Assembly (NCBI GenBank): GCA_027492545.1 | Contig: JAPUEL010000037.1 | Coordinates: 10,104-73,689 of the forward strand | Direction: 5' to 3' | DNA from: Propionibacteriaceae bacterium | Lineage (GTDB): Bacteria; Actinomycetota; Actinomycetes; Propionibacteriales; Propionibacteriaceae | DNA length: 63,586 nt | Shown: piece by piece, positions 20,797-29,385 of the stretch | Layout: every line of letters begins with the position of its first letter | Numbering within the stretch: the stretch's first letter is position 1 | Translations under genes and position numbers: made by a program | The notes under the pieces: generated by a model | What the model was told of the DNA's origin: nothing | The model's database searches: none | The model's input: the letters and a program-made list of their open reading frames with translations, nothing else

Positions 20797-21717
20797 ATGG
20801 CAGACGACAACAACAACGTTCTCGGCATCCAGACGGTCACCGACGACGTCATGTCGAACAACGACGTGCTCTCGCACAACGACGCTTCCACCAACACCGA
20901 GACTGACCTCGACCTCGACAATGTCGGTAACGACTACTCGGACAACTCGGACAACTCCGACAACTCCGACAACTCGGACAACTCGGACAACTCGGACAAC
21001 TCCGACAACTCCGACAACTCGACCGAGGTGGACCTCGAAGTCGAGATCGAGGACGCCTTCAACAAGGACGAGTCCATCCGCGACTCCTACAACAACACCA
21101 CCACGACCACCACGACCACCACCTTCCAGACGCTGAACGAGAACACCGTCGGCGTCCGCCAGTACAACACCGGGTTCGGCGATCTCAACCTCGGCGGGCT
21201 GACCGGCATGTCGGCGGCAGGCAAGGGCCACGGGCACGGCGGCGGAGCCGGCGACGTCGACGTCAGCATCGACAACCGCTCACTGCAGTTGGACCAGTCC
21301 GTCAACCAGATGATCGAGACCGGACACGGAGGCGATGTCAATCAGGACTTCAGCCAGGACGCTACCGTCGCGTTCGGCGACGGGTCCATGGCTGCCGGTG
21401 ACGACCTGTCTGTCACGGAGACCAACATCGATGTCACCATCGGCGACATCTACACGGGCAACACCTGGACCACCACGACCATCAGCGACTCGTTCCAGGA
21501 CCACTCCGTCGAGAACGAGTGGGAGATGGACGTCGACATCGACGACTCCTTCAATGACGAGTCCACCCACACCGACCTGGACGTGGAGATCGAGGACTCC
21601 TTCACCAGCGAGGTCGACGCAACCTTCGAGAACAGCTGGGAGTGGGAGAACGAGGGCAACATCTTCAGCCCCGCAGCTGCCACCACCGGTGGCGAGACCG
21701 ACATCGAATTCGATTGA
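20797..21717 (+). CDS. Acidic Asp-Asn-Ser repeat protein, relative of the IniB-like protein
   Basis: 306 residues, extremely acidic and rich in Asp, Asn, Ser and Thr, without signal peptide or membrane helix. Residues 49-75 are nine exact DNS triplets, followed by an acidic VDLEVEIEDAF stretch and a run of nine Thr. Residues ~157-225 (IDNRSLQLDQSVNQ, GDGSMAAGDD, VTIGDIYTGNT) align with the IniB-like protein at 25872-26702, and DDSFNDEST/EDSFT repeats follow. Unlike that protein it has no IniB N-terminal domain. ATG 20797 is preceded by GAGAAGGGA. Monocistronic, ended by a strong hairpin, immediately before the dynamin pair. Function unknown; a structural or scaffold role is inference. Confidence 0.8.
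   Translation: MADDNNNVLGIQTVTDDVMSNNDVLSHNDASTNTETDLDLDNVGNDYSDNSDNSDNSDNSDNSDNSDNSDNSDNSTEVDLEVEIEDAFNKDESIRDSYNNTTTTTTTTTFQTLNENTVGVRQYNTGFGDLNLGGLTGMSAAGKGHGHGGGAGDVDVSIDNRSLQLDQSVNQMIETGHGGDVNQDFSQDATVAFGDGSMAAGDDLSVTETNIDVTIGDIYTGNTWTTTTISDSFQDHSVENEWEMDVDIDDSFNDESTHTDLDVEIEDSFTSEVDATFENSWEWENEGNIFSPAAATTGGETDIEFD
20941..21021 (+). repeat. Nine-copy 9-bp coding repeat (Asp-Asn-Ser)
   Basis: Nine tandem units GACAACTCG or GACAACTCC lie inside the acidic repeat protein. Units differ only at the Ser wobble base (G or C), so copy number may vary by slippage or recombination while the frame is kept. Confidence 0.9.
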
Positions 21718-21733
21718 TCCTCGCACGAGGTTC

Positions 21734-21767
21734 GAAGCCCGGCCGTCCTTCGGGACGGCCGGGCTTC
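21734..21767 (+). terminator. Strong UUCG hairpin terminator
   Basis: Perfect 15-bp stem with arms GAAGCCCGGCCGTCC and GGACGGCCGGGCTTC closed by a TTCG tetraloop, 17 bases after the repeat-protein stop. It separates that gene from the iniA-like gene, which needs its own promoter; TAGTAT at 21793-21798 is a possible -10. Confidence 0.85.
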
Positions 21768-21848
21768 GGCCGTTCAGGGACCTGTGCGCGGGGGGTGGCC
21801 TAGTATGCGGGTGTCTGCTGGGTGTGATCGTCGAAGGAGAGAAACATC

Positions 21849-23768
21849 GTGAGTGACGCAGGGACTGGGGCTCTCAGGCCGGCAGCGCCACGCCGGGGCC
21901 CGGTGGAGGCGAAGACGCCGGCCGGCGCCGCGCCAGCGCAGGCTAAGGGCCGTGACCTCGTGGCGCTGGCGGGCAACGTAGGCCGGCTGGCAGCTACCAG
22001 CGGTAGGCAGGACCTTGTGCAGCGGCTGGACAACACCCAGGCGAGACTGCGGGACCCCAACGTCCGCGTCGTGGTGGTCGGCGAGTTCAAACAGGGCAAG
22101 AGCAAGCTCATCAACGCACTGGTCAACGCCCCCGTCTGCCCCATCGACGACGATGTGGCCACCAGCGTCCCCACCGCCGTCGGCTACGGCGAGGAGCCGG
22201 CCGCCTACGTCCTCATGCGCCCCGCCGGCGAGGACGGCGACGCCTCCACGATCGAACGACTCCCGATCCCGATCGACCAGCTCCCTCAGTACGTCACCGA
22301 ACTGGGCAACCCGGGCAATGAACGCCATGTGGTGGCCGCCGAGGTGATGCTTCCCAGGGAGATCCTCAAGGGAGGTCTCCGCCTCATCGATTCCCCGGGC
22401 GTGGGCGGGATGGACTCCGCCACCGCGTTGACGACGCTGTCGGCGTTGTCCTCGGCGCACGCGGTGCTCCTGGTCTCGGACGCATCCCAGGAGTACACCG
22501 AGCCGGAAGTCCAACTGCTCCGCCACGCGATGAGGATCTCGCCGAACGTGGCGGCCGTCCTCGCCAAGACCGACCTCTATCCCGAGTGGCGCACGATCGA
22601 GCGCATCGACCGCGGCCATCTGAAGGGCATCGGCGACATGCCGATCTTCGCGGTGTCCAGCGATCTGCGGCTCATCGCGGCGGCTGAGCAGGATCGCGAG
22701 CTGAACGCCGAGTCGGGGTTCCCCGCCCTGGTGGCGCACCTCAGGGCCGACGTGTTGGCCCGTGCGGAGGCCATCGGGGTGCGAGCCGCCGTACACGACC
22801 TCACCTTCGTGGTGGAGCAGATGAGCGTGTCGATCCGGTCGGAGCTGAGCGCCATCCTGCACCCGGAGGACACGCCCACGCTCATCGCCGAGCTGGAGCA
22901 CGCCAAGAATCGAGCCGACGACTATCGGAGCAGATCCTCCCGGTGGCAGGTGGCCCTCTCCGATGGGATCTCGGACCTGATCTCCGACATGGAGCACGAT
23001 CTCCGCGACCGGCTCCGTCGGGTGCAGCGTGAGGCCGAGAGCGCGATCGACGAGGGAGATCCGGGGCCCATCTGGGACCAGATCACCGAGTGGATCGATC
23101 AGCGCGTCGCGGACGCGGTGTCCGAGACGTTCGTCTGGACCGACGAACGCTCCCGCTGGCTCACCGAGGAGATCGGCACCCTCTTCGCCGAGGAGCAGAT
23201 CGAGCTGCCCACCATCGAGGTGGCGGGCACCGAGGGGCTGCTCGATCCTGTTGATCCCCTGCCGAACTTCGAGCCGGGAACCATGAGCGCCGCGGAGAAG
23301 ATCTACATCGGCGTGCGAGGCTCGTACGGTGGCGTCCTGATGGTGGGCCTCGCCACCGGGCTGATCGGCCTGTCGCTGATCAATCCGCTGTCGCTGATGG
23401 CGGGCGTGCTGGTGGGGCGGCGCGCCTATCGCGAGGACTCGACAAATCGCCTGATGCGCCGCCGGTTCGAAGCGAAGAACATTGTTCGCCGCTACATCGA
23501 CGAGGTGACGTTCCAAGTGGCCAAGCAGCTCAAGGACCGCCTGCGCATCGTGCAGCGCACCTCCCGTGATCACTTCGGGGGAATAGCCGAGGAGCTGCAC
23601 AGGTCGCTGGCAGAGGCGGTCCTGGCGGCGAAGAGGGCGGCGGGCAGCTACTCGGAGCAGCGCGAGAAGCGCGCGGCGCTGCTCCAAGGGCAGCTCAAGC
23701 AACTGGAGCAGTTGAGTGCCGAGCTCCCTGCGCTGCCGCCACAGCGCGTCAAGGCAGTCGAGCGGTGA
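21849..23768 (+). CDS. Dynamin-like GTPase, IniA-like
   Basis: 639 residues. Bacterial dynamin-like protein expected to bind and remodel the cytoplasmic membrane; mycobacterial IniA is a membrane-fission GTPase. G1 GEFKQGKSKL is near residue 77, G3 DSPGVGG near 180 and G4 AKTD near 238. Long helical stalk segments follow, and a hydrophobic hairpin at about 490-524 (VLMVGLATGLIGLSLINPLS) is the likely membrane paddle. A coiled-coil C-terminus ends the protein. GTG 21849 has AAGGAGAG upstream. Its stop overlaps the start of the iniC-like gene (GTGA), so the two are co-translated and probably act together. Confidence 0.88.
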   Translation: MSDAGTGALRPAAPRRGPVEAKTPAGAAPAQAKGRDLVALAGNVGRLAATSGRQDLVQRLDNTQARLRDPNVRVVVVGEFKQGKSKLINALVNAPVCPIDDDVATSVPTAVGYGEEPAAYVLMRPAGEDGDASTIERLPIPIDQLPQYVTELGNPGNERHVVAAEVMLPREILKGGLRLIDSPGVGGMDSATALTTLSALSSAHAVLLVSDASQEYTEPEVQLLRHAMRISPNVAAVLAKTDLYPEWRTIERIDRGHLKGIGDMPIFAVSSDLRLIAAAEQDRELNAESGFPALVAHLRADVLARAEAIGVRAAVHDLTFVVEQMSVSIRSELSAILHPEDTPTLIAELEHAKNRADDYRSRSSRWQVALSDGISDLISDMEHDLRDRLRRVQREAESAIDEGDPGPIWDQITEWIDQRVADAVSETFVWTDERSRWLTEEIGTLFAEEQIELPTIEVAGTEGLLDPVDPLPNFEPGTMSAAEKIYIGVRGSYGGVLMVGLATGLIGLSLINPLSLMAGVLVGRRAYREDSTNRLMRRRFEAKNIVRRYIDEVTFQVAKQLKDRLRIVQRTSRDHFGGIAEELHRSLAEAVLAAKRAAGSYSEQREKRAALLQGQLKQLEQLSAELPALPPQRVKAVER

Positions 23769-25312
23769 GATCGGACGTGCTCGAGGAGGCGACGGAACTC
23801 GTCGCCGCCGGACGGGAGTTGTACGCCCGCGACCAGGCCGCCCTCGCCGAGCTAGGCGAAATGGACCGACGGTTGCGGGAGCCGCTCCGGCTGGCGCTCG
23901 CGGGGATCGTGAAGGCCGGGAAGTCAACTCTGCTCAACGCCATGCTCGGCGAGCAGATCGCCCCCACCGACGCGGGGGAGTGCACCCGGGTGGTGACCTG
24001 GTACCGGTATGCCGACACGCCGTCGATCACGGCATTTGTCAGCGGGGGGGAAGAGCGCCGACTCCCCGTGCGTCGGGTGGACGGCAAACTGATCCTCGAC
24101 CTGGGGGACCTCACCTCCGGCGAGGTGGACCGCATCGAGGTGTGCTGGCCGTCCGGGGTCCTCCGGTCGATGATCCTGATCGACACGCCTGGGATCGCCT
24201 CGCTCTCGCAGGATCTGTCCGCGCGCTCCACCACGTTCCTTGCGCCTGAGGATGCGCCCTCGTCGGCGGACGCCATCGTCTACCTCGTGCGGCACCTGCA
24301 CCCGTCGGACATGCGCTTCCTCGAGGCCTTCAGGGACACGGCCGCCGGCCCGTCCCAAACGGTCAACGCGGTGGCGGTTCTCTCACGCGCTGACGAGATC
24401 GGGTCTGGACGTATCGACTCGCTGCTGTCTGCTGGCAAGGTGTCCAAGCGTTATGAGATGGACGGCGACCTGAACTCCCTAGCTCTGGGTGTGGTGCCGG
24501 TAGCCGGACTACTGGCCGAGGGTGCGCGCACGCTGCGGGAGAGTGAGTTCGCGGCACTCCGGACGCTCGCGTCGCTGGAGAGGCGGGAGAGGGAGCGGCT
24601 GCTCCTTTCGTCGGATCGGTTCGTCGGTCCCACGGACACCTCCGGGCTTGACGTCTCGGCCCGACGAGAGCTGCTCGCACGCTTCGGAATCTTCGGCGTC
24701 CGGCTGGCCACGTCGCTGATCCGGACCGGAGTCTCCGACTCGTCCGAGTTGGCGGACAGGTTGATTCAGCACAGCGGCCTGCACGAGCTCAATCGGTTCG
24801 TCGAGACCCATTTCGGCCCGCGCACCTCCACCTTGAAGGTGCGAGCGGTGCTGGACGCCCTCGAGCGGCTGCTTCGGGACAGGCCGATTGAGGGGGCCGA
24901 GACCATTGTGGCCGGCATCGAACGGATCAGGGCGACCGCACACGGGCTCCGCGAGTTGTCGCTGCTGTCCACCTTGCGGGTCGGGGATGTGCACCTCCCG
25001 CCGGAGGAGGCGGCCGATGTCGTGCGGGTGATCGGCGGATTGGGCTCGTCTGCTGAGGCCCGCCTCGGGCTGCCACCGGGCACGGCCCAGGAGCAACTCG
25101 CCGAGCGGGTCGATGCCGAGCTGTCCCACTGGCGAGCCCGGGGTCAGTCGCCCATCCTCGATCGGGCTTCGCTCGAGGTGGGTCGAGTGGTCATTCGCAG
25201 CCTGGAGGAGGTGGCCTCACACGTCGGGTCCGCCAGAGCCCACCGTGCCGCGCCGGATGTCGTGATGGCGAGCGGTCCATTTGATGGCGCCGGGGAACAC
25301 GCCCGCGACTAG
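23765..25312 (+). CDS. Dynamin-like GTPase, IniC-like
   Basis: 515 residues. The G1 block GIVKAGKSTLLNAMLGEQIA and the following PTDAGECTRVVTWYRY are close to what I recall of mycobacterial IniC; G3 is DTPGIASL near residue 139 and the G4 position reads SRADEIGSGRID near 207, as in IniC. No transmembrane hairpin, unlike the IniA-like partner. GTG 23765 overlaps the upstream stop. The last 96 bases overlap the 3' end of the opposite-strand membrane-protein gene (25217-25858), a tail-to-tail coding overlap. Confidence 0.87.
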   Translation: MRSDVLEEATELVAAGRELYARDQAALAELGEMDRRLREPLRLALAGIVKAGKSTLLNAMLGEQIAPTDAGECTRVVTWYRYADTPSITAFVSGGEERRLPVRRVDGKLILDLGDLTSGEVDRIEVCWPSGVLRSMILIDTPGIASLSQDLSARSTTFLAPEDAPSSADAIVYLVRHLHPSDMRFLEAFRDTAAGPSQTVNAVAVLSRADEIGSGRIDSLLSAGKVSKRYEMDGDLNSLALGVVPVAGLLAEGARTLRESEFAALRTLASLERRERERLLLSSDRFVGPTDTSGLDVSARRELLARFGIFGVRLATSLIRTGVSDSSELADRLIQHSGLHELNRFVETHFGPRTSTLKVRAVLDALERLLRDRPIEGAETIVAGIERIRATAHGLRELSLLSTLRVGDVHLPPEEAADVVRVIGGLGSSAEARLGLPPGTAQEQLAERVDAELSHWRARGQSPILDRASLEVGRVVIRSLEEVASHVGSARAHRAAPDVVMASGPFDGAGEHARD

Positions 25313-25858
25313 AGCCAGCAGCACGAGACCGCACTGGCCCACCAGGAGTTGGCGCAGGCTGGTGGCGTGCTCGCCTCCGCCCACCATCTCCGTCATCAGG
25401 GCGAAGACCGCCCCTTGGACGATCAGGGTGGCCAGCTGCCACCAGCGGATGCCATCCCGGCGGCTCATGAAGGACACCAGCAGCGTGATCTGGATCAGGA
25501 TCAGAGTGACCATGATCCCGAAAAACGACCAGAAGACGATGTCCGCCGCCGACGAGTAGGTCTCCTCGCTGCGCGTCCCGTCCACCGCCTTGATCGACGC
25601 GGCGATCAAGGGGAGTTGATCCTCGCGCACGATGAAGAAGTAGACGATGGCCACCGCACCGACCACGAAACTGAACGCCCAGAGCAGTTGGCTCAGGCGG
25701 ACGGAGAGGGGCGGTGGATGCTTGACCAGCACCGGGGGAAGGTTCTCACTCCTGAGCGACGGACGGTCCGGACGTGGGGCGGAAGCGCCGGCCAGCCCGT
25801 CGGGCCCCGAGCGGGGCTGACGGGCTGGCGGCGTTTTTCGTGTGGTGTGGTCGGTCAC
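25217..25858 (-). CDS. Four-helix membrane protein downstream of the IniB-like gene
   Basis: 213 residues from GTG 25858, 13 bases after the IniB-like stop. A Pro/Arg-rich N-terminal tail is followed by about four transmembrane helices (LLWAFSFVVGAVAIVYFFIV; FWSFFGIMVTLILIQITLLV; LATLIVQGAVFALMTEMV; QCGLVLLALVAGVFPGAI). No family recognised. A very strong hairpin (25791-25829) lies within its first 25 codons, so either it controls translation or the real start is downstream (GTG 25732, 171 residues). Overlaps iniC tail-to-tail by 96 bases. Likely a membrane component of the ini-like locus, by position only. Confidence 0.6.
   Translation of the reverse strand: MTDHTTRKTPPARQPRSGPDGLAGASAPRPDRPSLRSENLPPVLVKHPPPLSVRLSQLLWAFSFVVGAVAIVYFFIVREDQLPLIAASIKAVDGTRSEETYSSAADIVFWSFFGIMVTLILIQITLLVSFMSRRDGIRWWQLATLIVQGAVFALMTEMVGGGEHATSLRQLLVGQCGLVLLALVAGVFPGAIKWTARHHDIRRGTVGSGGPDV
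25791..25838. terminator. Strong two-part hairpin with T-run on the + side
   Basis: Outer arms GCCAGCCCGTC (25791-25801) and GACGGGCTGGC (25819-25829) pair perfectly; inner arms GCCCCG and CGGGGC extend the stem to a 2-nt loop. TTTTT follows at 25834-25838 on the + strand. On the minus strand it sits about 43 bases after the IniB-like stop, a normal terminator position. On the + strand it would stop read-through from iniA-iniC. It overlaps the start region of the membrane gene. Confidence 0.7.
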
Positions 25859-25871
25859 TGTTTCTCGCGGC

Positions 25872-26702
25872 CTAGGAATCCTCAGGTTCCATCTCGAGCA
25901 GCGGCTCCGACTCCACGTAGGCGGTGCTGTAGTCGACCTCCGGCTCATCGATCTCAACCTCCGGCTCCGGCGCCATCGCGGCGGCCGGCGCCACCTCGAC
26001 GGGCGACTCGATGTTGCCGGTGTTGACGATCTCGGTGTCGATGGTGACTTCCGTGGTCTCGGTCTCGTTGAACGAGTCGTCGATCTCAGTGTCCACCTCG
26101 ACATCGGTGGACTCGTCGTTGAAGGACTCATCCACATCTGCCTCGGTGTCGACATCGACATCGATGGATTCGTCGTTGAACGAGTCGGCCACGTCGACGT
26201 TGGTCTCCGTGTTGCCGATGGCCACGTCTCCGATGGTGACATCGGTGTTGGACTCGTCCAGGAGCGCGTCGTCGCCGGCGGCGACGGACTCGTCGCCCAC
26301 CGCGAGCACAGCCTCCTGATCGAAGACCTGGGTCACGTCCCCCTCGGCCCAGATGTTCTGGTTCACGGACTGGTCGATGATCGTGGACCTGTTGTCGATG
26401 TGGAAGTTGTTGGCGACATTGGAGATCTCGCGCACCACGTCAGGCTTCGACGGAGCCGGTGCGCCGGGGACATGGACGATGATCGGCTGCGGTGCCGGTG
26501 GGCGCATGACGACATCCGGGTGCTCCACTACCACGGGGAGCACGGAGCGGACATCGTCGCCGCACACGTCCGCCAACCCGGCGCGGTTGAGACTCTCCTC
26601 TGGGTCTTCCGAGAACTCTTGGGCGGCGCTCGGATCCCGAAGCAGACTGAGGATGAACTCGATCAGTGCATCGGCGATGGTGGTCAGCGGTGTGGTGGTC
26701 AT
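25872..26702 (-). CDS. IniB N-terminal-domain protein with acidic DSFNDES repeats
   Basis: 276 residues. Residues 1-60 match the IniB N-terminal domain (ALIEFILSLLRDPSAAQEFS, ESLNRAGLADVCGDDVRSVL); mycobacterial IniB begins with a similar LIDYILSLF segment. A Pro-rich linker leads to a module at ~101-160 (IDNRSTIIDQSVNQNI, GDESVAAGDD, VTIGDVAIGNT) shared with the protein at 20797, then VDESFNDES-type acidic repeats and an acidic tail. No membrane segment. ATG 26702 is preceded by AGGAGACGAG. Transcribed leftward after the regulator gene, separated by a hairpin and a probable promoter. The target of the locus is unknown. Confidence 0.8.
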   Translation of the reverse strand: MTTTPLTTIADALIEFILSLLRDPSAAQEFSEDPEESLNRAGLADVCGDDVRSVLPVVVEHPDVVMRPPAPQPIIVHVPGAPAPSKPDVVREISNVANNFHIDNRSTIIDQSVNQNIWAEGDVTQVFDQEAVLAVGDESVAAGDDALLDESNTDVTIGDVAIGNTETNVDVADSFNDESIDVDVDTEADVDESFNDESTDVEVDTEIDDSFNETETTEVTIDTEIVNTGNIESPVEVAPAAAMAPEPEVEIDEPEVDYSTAYVESEPLLEMEPEDS

Positions 26703-26726
26703 TTCTCGTCTCCTGAGGTCTGGGTG

Positions 26727-26754
26727 ACGCTTGCTGTCACGGTAGTGCGGCGTG
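26727..26754 (-). promoter_or_regulatory. Candidate promoter of the IniB-like gene
   Basis: Read on the minus strand, TTGACC is followed about 14-17 bases later by TACCGT/GTGACA, just upstream of the IniB-like leader. The exact -10 is uncertain. The TTGACC lies directly after the CAATCCCCGAT motif shared with the repeat-protein promoter, a possible activator site. Confidence 0.3.
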
Positions 26755-26764
26755 TGTGGTCAAG

Positions 26765-26786
26765 GCATCGGGGATTGACCCGATGC
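26765..26786 (-). terminator. Hairpin after the IniR-like gene
   Basis: Perfect 8-bp arms GCATCGGG and CCCGATGC with a 6-nt loop, 22 bases beyond the regulator's stop codon and before the IniB-like gene. It may end the hsp70-iniR transcript or form part of an operator. Confidence 0.5.
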
Positions 26787-26808
26787 TGGTGCGGACACGG
26801 AGGGGGAT

Positions 26809-29385
26809 TCACGAGATCACCCGCCGGGACGAGTTCTCGCTGGTCGTGGCAAGGTTCACAGACACCCGCAGCTTCGCCATGAGGTCCGAGCGGGAGGTGA
26901 CCGACAGGCGCCTCTTGATGTGCGCCACGTGGTGCTCGACGGTCCGTGGGGAGATGAACATGGCCTCGCCGATCTCGGCGTAGGTGCGCCCCTCCAACAC
27001 CAGGCGACCCACCTCGACCTCACGCTCGCTCAGCGCAATGCCGACGGCGGGCGCTGAGGGCGTGGCCATGGCCTCTTCCCGCTCCGCCCGCACTGGCCGG
27101 GGAGTCACATCCTGGGGGTGTAGTTCCCTCGCGCAGGAGAGCAGCCGGGAGGACACCTTCCGGTCGTCGGTGCGCCGCGCGCCGTGCGCGGCCAGCCGGG
27201 CGCCGTCCCAGGCCAGCCCCGCCGCTGCGAGGGAGCGGCCCGCCGCCTCGACGGCATCCGGATCCACAGACCCGCCCAGCACCGCGACCCAGACCCCACC
27301 GGCCCGCGCCATCGCAGATGCCAGCGGGCTGTGCGCAGCGGCGGCGACGAGCGCGCGTGCGTGGGGCTTCAGCATCTCCGGCCGGTTGAGGAGGATGCCC
27401 TGCTGGACACCGGCCCACCGCAGGTGGGCCGACCAGAGCGGGGGCTCGCCGAGCCGGCCAAGGATGTCGAGCGCGCTCACGAAATGGGGGTGGAGGGTGG
27501 TCGCATCCCCGACGCGCGCCGCGGCGCAGATCAAAGAGCTGAGGGGCAGGACGGTGAACAGGTCCACCTCCACGTGGCGGACGCCCGGCTTGGCCTCCTC
27601 CCAGGCAGCCTCGAGGCTGGCCATGTCCGCGTACCGCCGGGCGAGCGAGACGAGCACACTCTGGCGCAGCAGTTCGTCACGAGGCGACGTGGGAGGGGGC
27701 AGCTGCTCCGCCCGCCGGAGGGATTGGCGGGCGTCCGTCGGGCGCTCACCCTGAATGGCCATCCAGGCCTGCCACAGGAGGAGACGTCGGAGTGCCCACT
27801 GCCCGCCCTGCGCCCCGGCCACCGCGCCGTCGATCACCCGCGCCGCGGTGGCGAGGTCGCCGTAGCCCAGTGCCACCGACGCGGCCACCACAGCCGGCAA
27901 CTCGGGAATCGGATCGCAGTTCCGAGCCGCAGTGTGCAACTCGGAGGCTCTGACGAGGTGGGTGAGCGCACGTGATGTGGGCGCCACGTTGAGCGACGCC
28001 CGCAGGCCGCTGTCCAACTCACGCATGGCGATGGAGAGCGTCGACAGCGAGCCAGGGGCATCGGCGCCTCCTGGCGCACCTGAACTCCGCCCGAGCCTGT
28101 CCGCGGACCCGGCCGCCACATGGGCGAGGGCTGCCTTGATGGAAGTCGCGTCGTCGGTCGTCGGGAGGAGCGAGTAGACGTCGCCTCCCGTGCTCATCAT
28201 CCCTCGGGCGGCCCAACACGCCGCCGAGACGTCCGCCAGCGCCATGCGGTGGGCGGGGTCCGTCTCCGGCCAGCTGGCGTCCACAAAGCCTGAGGCGCCG
28301 TCGAGGTCTCCCACGCGCCATGCGGCCATCGCGCGATGCAGGTCCAGATCCCGCGCGGCGAAGCCGCACTTCGCGGCCAGGTCGTAGAGGTCGGCGGCCC
28401 GCGCAGGGTCGGTCTGGAGGAGGTGGTCGCCGCGTTCCGCCAGAGATGCGCCGAGCCTCGGGTCGCCAGCGGCTCGGACCCAGGCGCGGGAAGGCTCGTC
28501 ACCCGCCGCGACGGCTGCGGCGATCTCATCGACTGCGTCGGCGCCGAGGTCCGCGAGGCGCTGGGGGGGTAGCGCCTCGCGGATGGCGGACCGCACCACC
28601 GGAACCATGGTTCCGTTGCGCAGCAGCAGCCCCTCGGCGTGGCCCTGCGCGATGAGGTCCGAGACTTGCTCACCCTCGGGGCCGGCGTGGCCGTCTCGGA
28701 CCAGGGCGAGGACTTCGAGGAACTGTGCGAGACGGGCGTCGTCGATGAGATCCAGGCGGTGGCTCACGTGCGCTTCGACCGATCGCCAGAGGTCGGCGTG
28801 ACCGAGCGGATCTGTGCACCGGGCAGTGTCGTGGGCGTCGATCGCGCGGGCGACCAGCCAGCCAAGGCCACCGGTGAGCGCGAGGATCGCGTCGATGCAG
28901 GCCGGCGACAGGGCACGGCCCTGAGCCTCCAGAAGGTCGACGACCTCGGCGCGCGTGGCGGGACCGAGCACGATCGACGGTGAGTCGGCGCCGAGACGCC
29001 TTGCGATCGCCGAGCCGGCGCTCGATCGCGGCCATGGCCGCGTGGCCACGACGATGGAGGCCTCGGAATTCTGCGCCCGTCTGAGGACACCCTCGGTCCG
29101 CGCTTCGTCGAGGAGGTGCAGCCCATCGACGATGAGCACCTCCGACAGGGGAACCGACACAGGATCAAGGCGATCATCGAGGACGTGGAAGACCGCCCCG
29201 CGCGAACTGAGGAGGTCCCGCAGGTGACGCAGGAGCGACGTCTTCCCGGAGCCGGCCGCGCCGACGATGTACGCGCGCTGCAGCGGCGCGTCCGCGATAT
29301 CGCGGATGCGTGATCCTGCCTGAACCGGCGCTGCGAGCAGCGGGGTGGTCCTCATCGCCTCGGCGGGTGTGACATGCATAGTCAT
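26809..29385 (-). CDS. IniR-like signalling ATPase with LuxR-type DNA-binding domain
   Basis: 858 residues. N-terminal P-loop ATPase with Walker A VGAAGSGKTSLL near residue 41, Walker B LIVDGLHLLDEA near 84 and an ATRPWPRS sensor. A long helical TPR-like middle follows, then a C-terminal LuxR HTH (LSEREVEVGRLVLEGRTYAE, then ISPRTVEHHVAHIKRRL). This MalT/LAL-like architecture and size match IniR (Rv0339c), the activator encoded beside mycobacterial iniBAC. Likely activates the ini-like genes on an unknown signal. ATG 29385 overlaps the stop of the Hsp70-like gene (ATGA), so sensor and regulator are co-translated. Confidence 0.82.
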   Translation of the reverse strand: MTMHVTPAEAMRTTPLLAAPVQAGSRIRDIADAPLQRAYIVGAAGSGKTSLLRHLRDLLSSRGAVFHVLDDRLDPVSVPLSEVLIVDGLHLLDEARTEGVLRRAQNSEASIVVATRPWPRSSAGSAIARRLGADSPSIVLGPATRAEVVDLLEAQGRALSPACIDAILALTGGLGWLVARAIDAHDTARCTDPLGHADLWRSVEAHVSHRLDLIDDARLAQFLEVLALVRDGHAGPEGEQVSDLIAQGHAEGLLLRNGTMVPVVRSAIREALPPQRLADLGADAVDEIAAAVAAGDEPSRAWVRAAGDPRLGASLAERGDHLLQTDPARAADLYDLAAKCGFAARDLDLHRAMAAWRVGDLDGASGFVDASWPETDPAHRMALADVSAACWAARGMMSTGGDVYSLLPTTDDATSIKAALAHVAAGSADRLGRSSGAPGGADAPGSLSTLSIAMRELDSGLRASLNVAPTSRALTHLVRASELHTAARNCDPIPELPAVVAASVALGYGDLATAARVIDGAVAGAQGGQWALRRLLLWQAWMAIQGERPTDARQSLRRAEQLPPPTSPRDELLRQSVLVSLARRYADMASLEAAWEEAKPGVRHVEVDLFTVLPLSSLICAAARVGDATTLHPHFVSALDILGRLGEPPLWSAHLRWAGVQQGILLNRPEMLKPHARALVAAAAHSPLASAMARAGGVWVAVLGGSVDPDAVEAAGRSLAAAGLAWDGARLAAHGARRTDDRKVSSRLLSCARELHPQDVTPRPVRAEREEAMATPSAPAVGIALSEREVEVGRLVLEGRTYAEIGEAMFISPRTVEHHVAHIKRRLSVTSRSDLMAKLRVSVNLATTSENSSRRVIS

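Noticed and set aside
20941..21021. Regularly spaced short repeats that might be a CRISPR array
   Set aside because: The 9-bp units have no spacers, stay in frame and encode Asp-Asn-Ser; they are a coding repeat.
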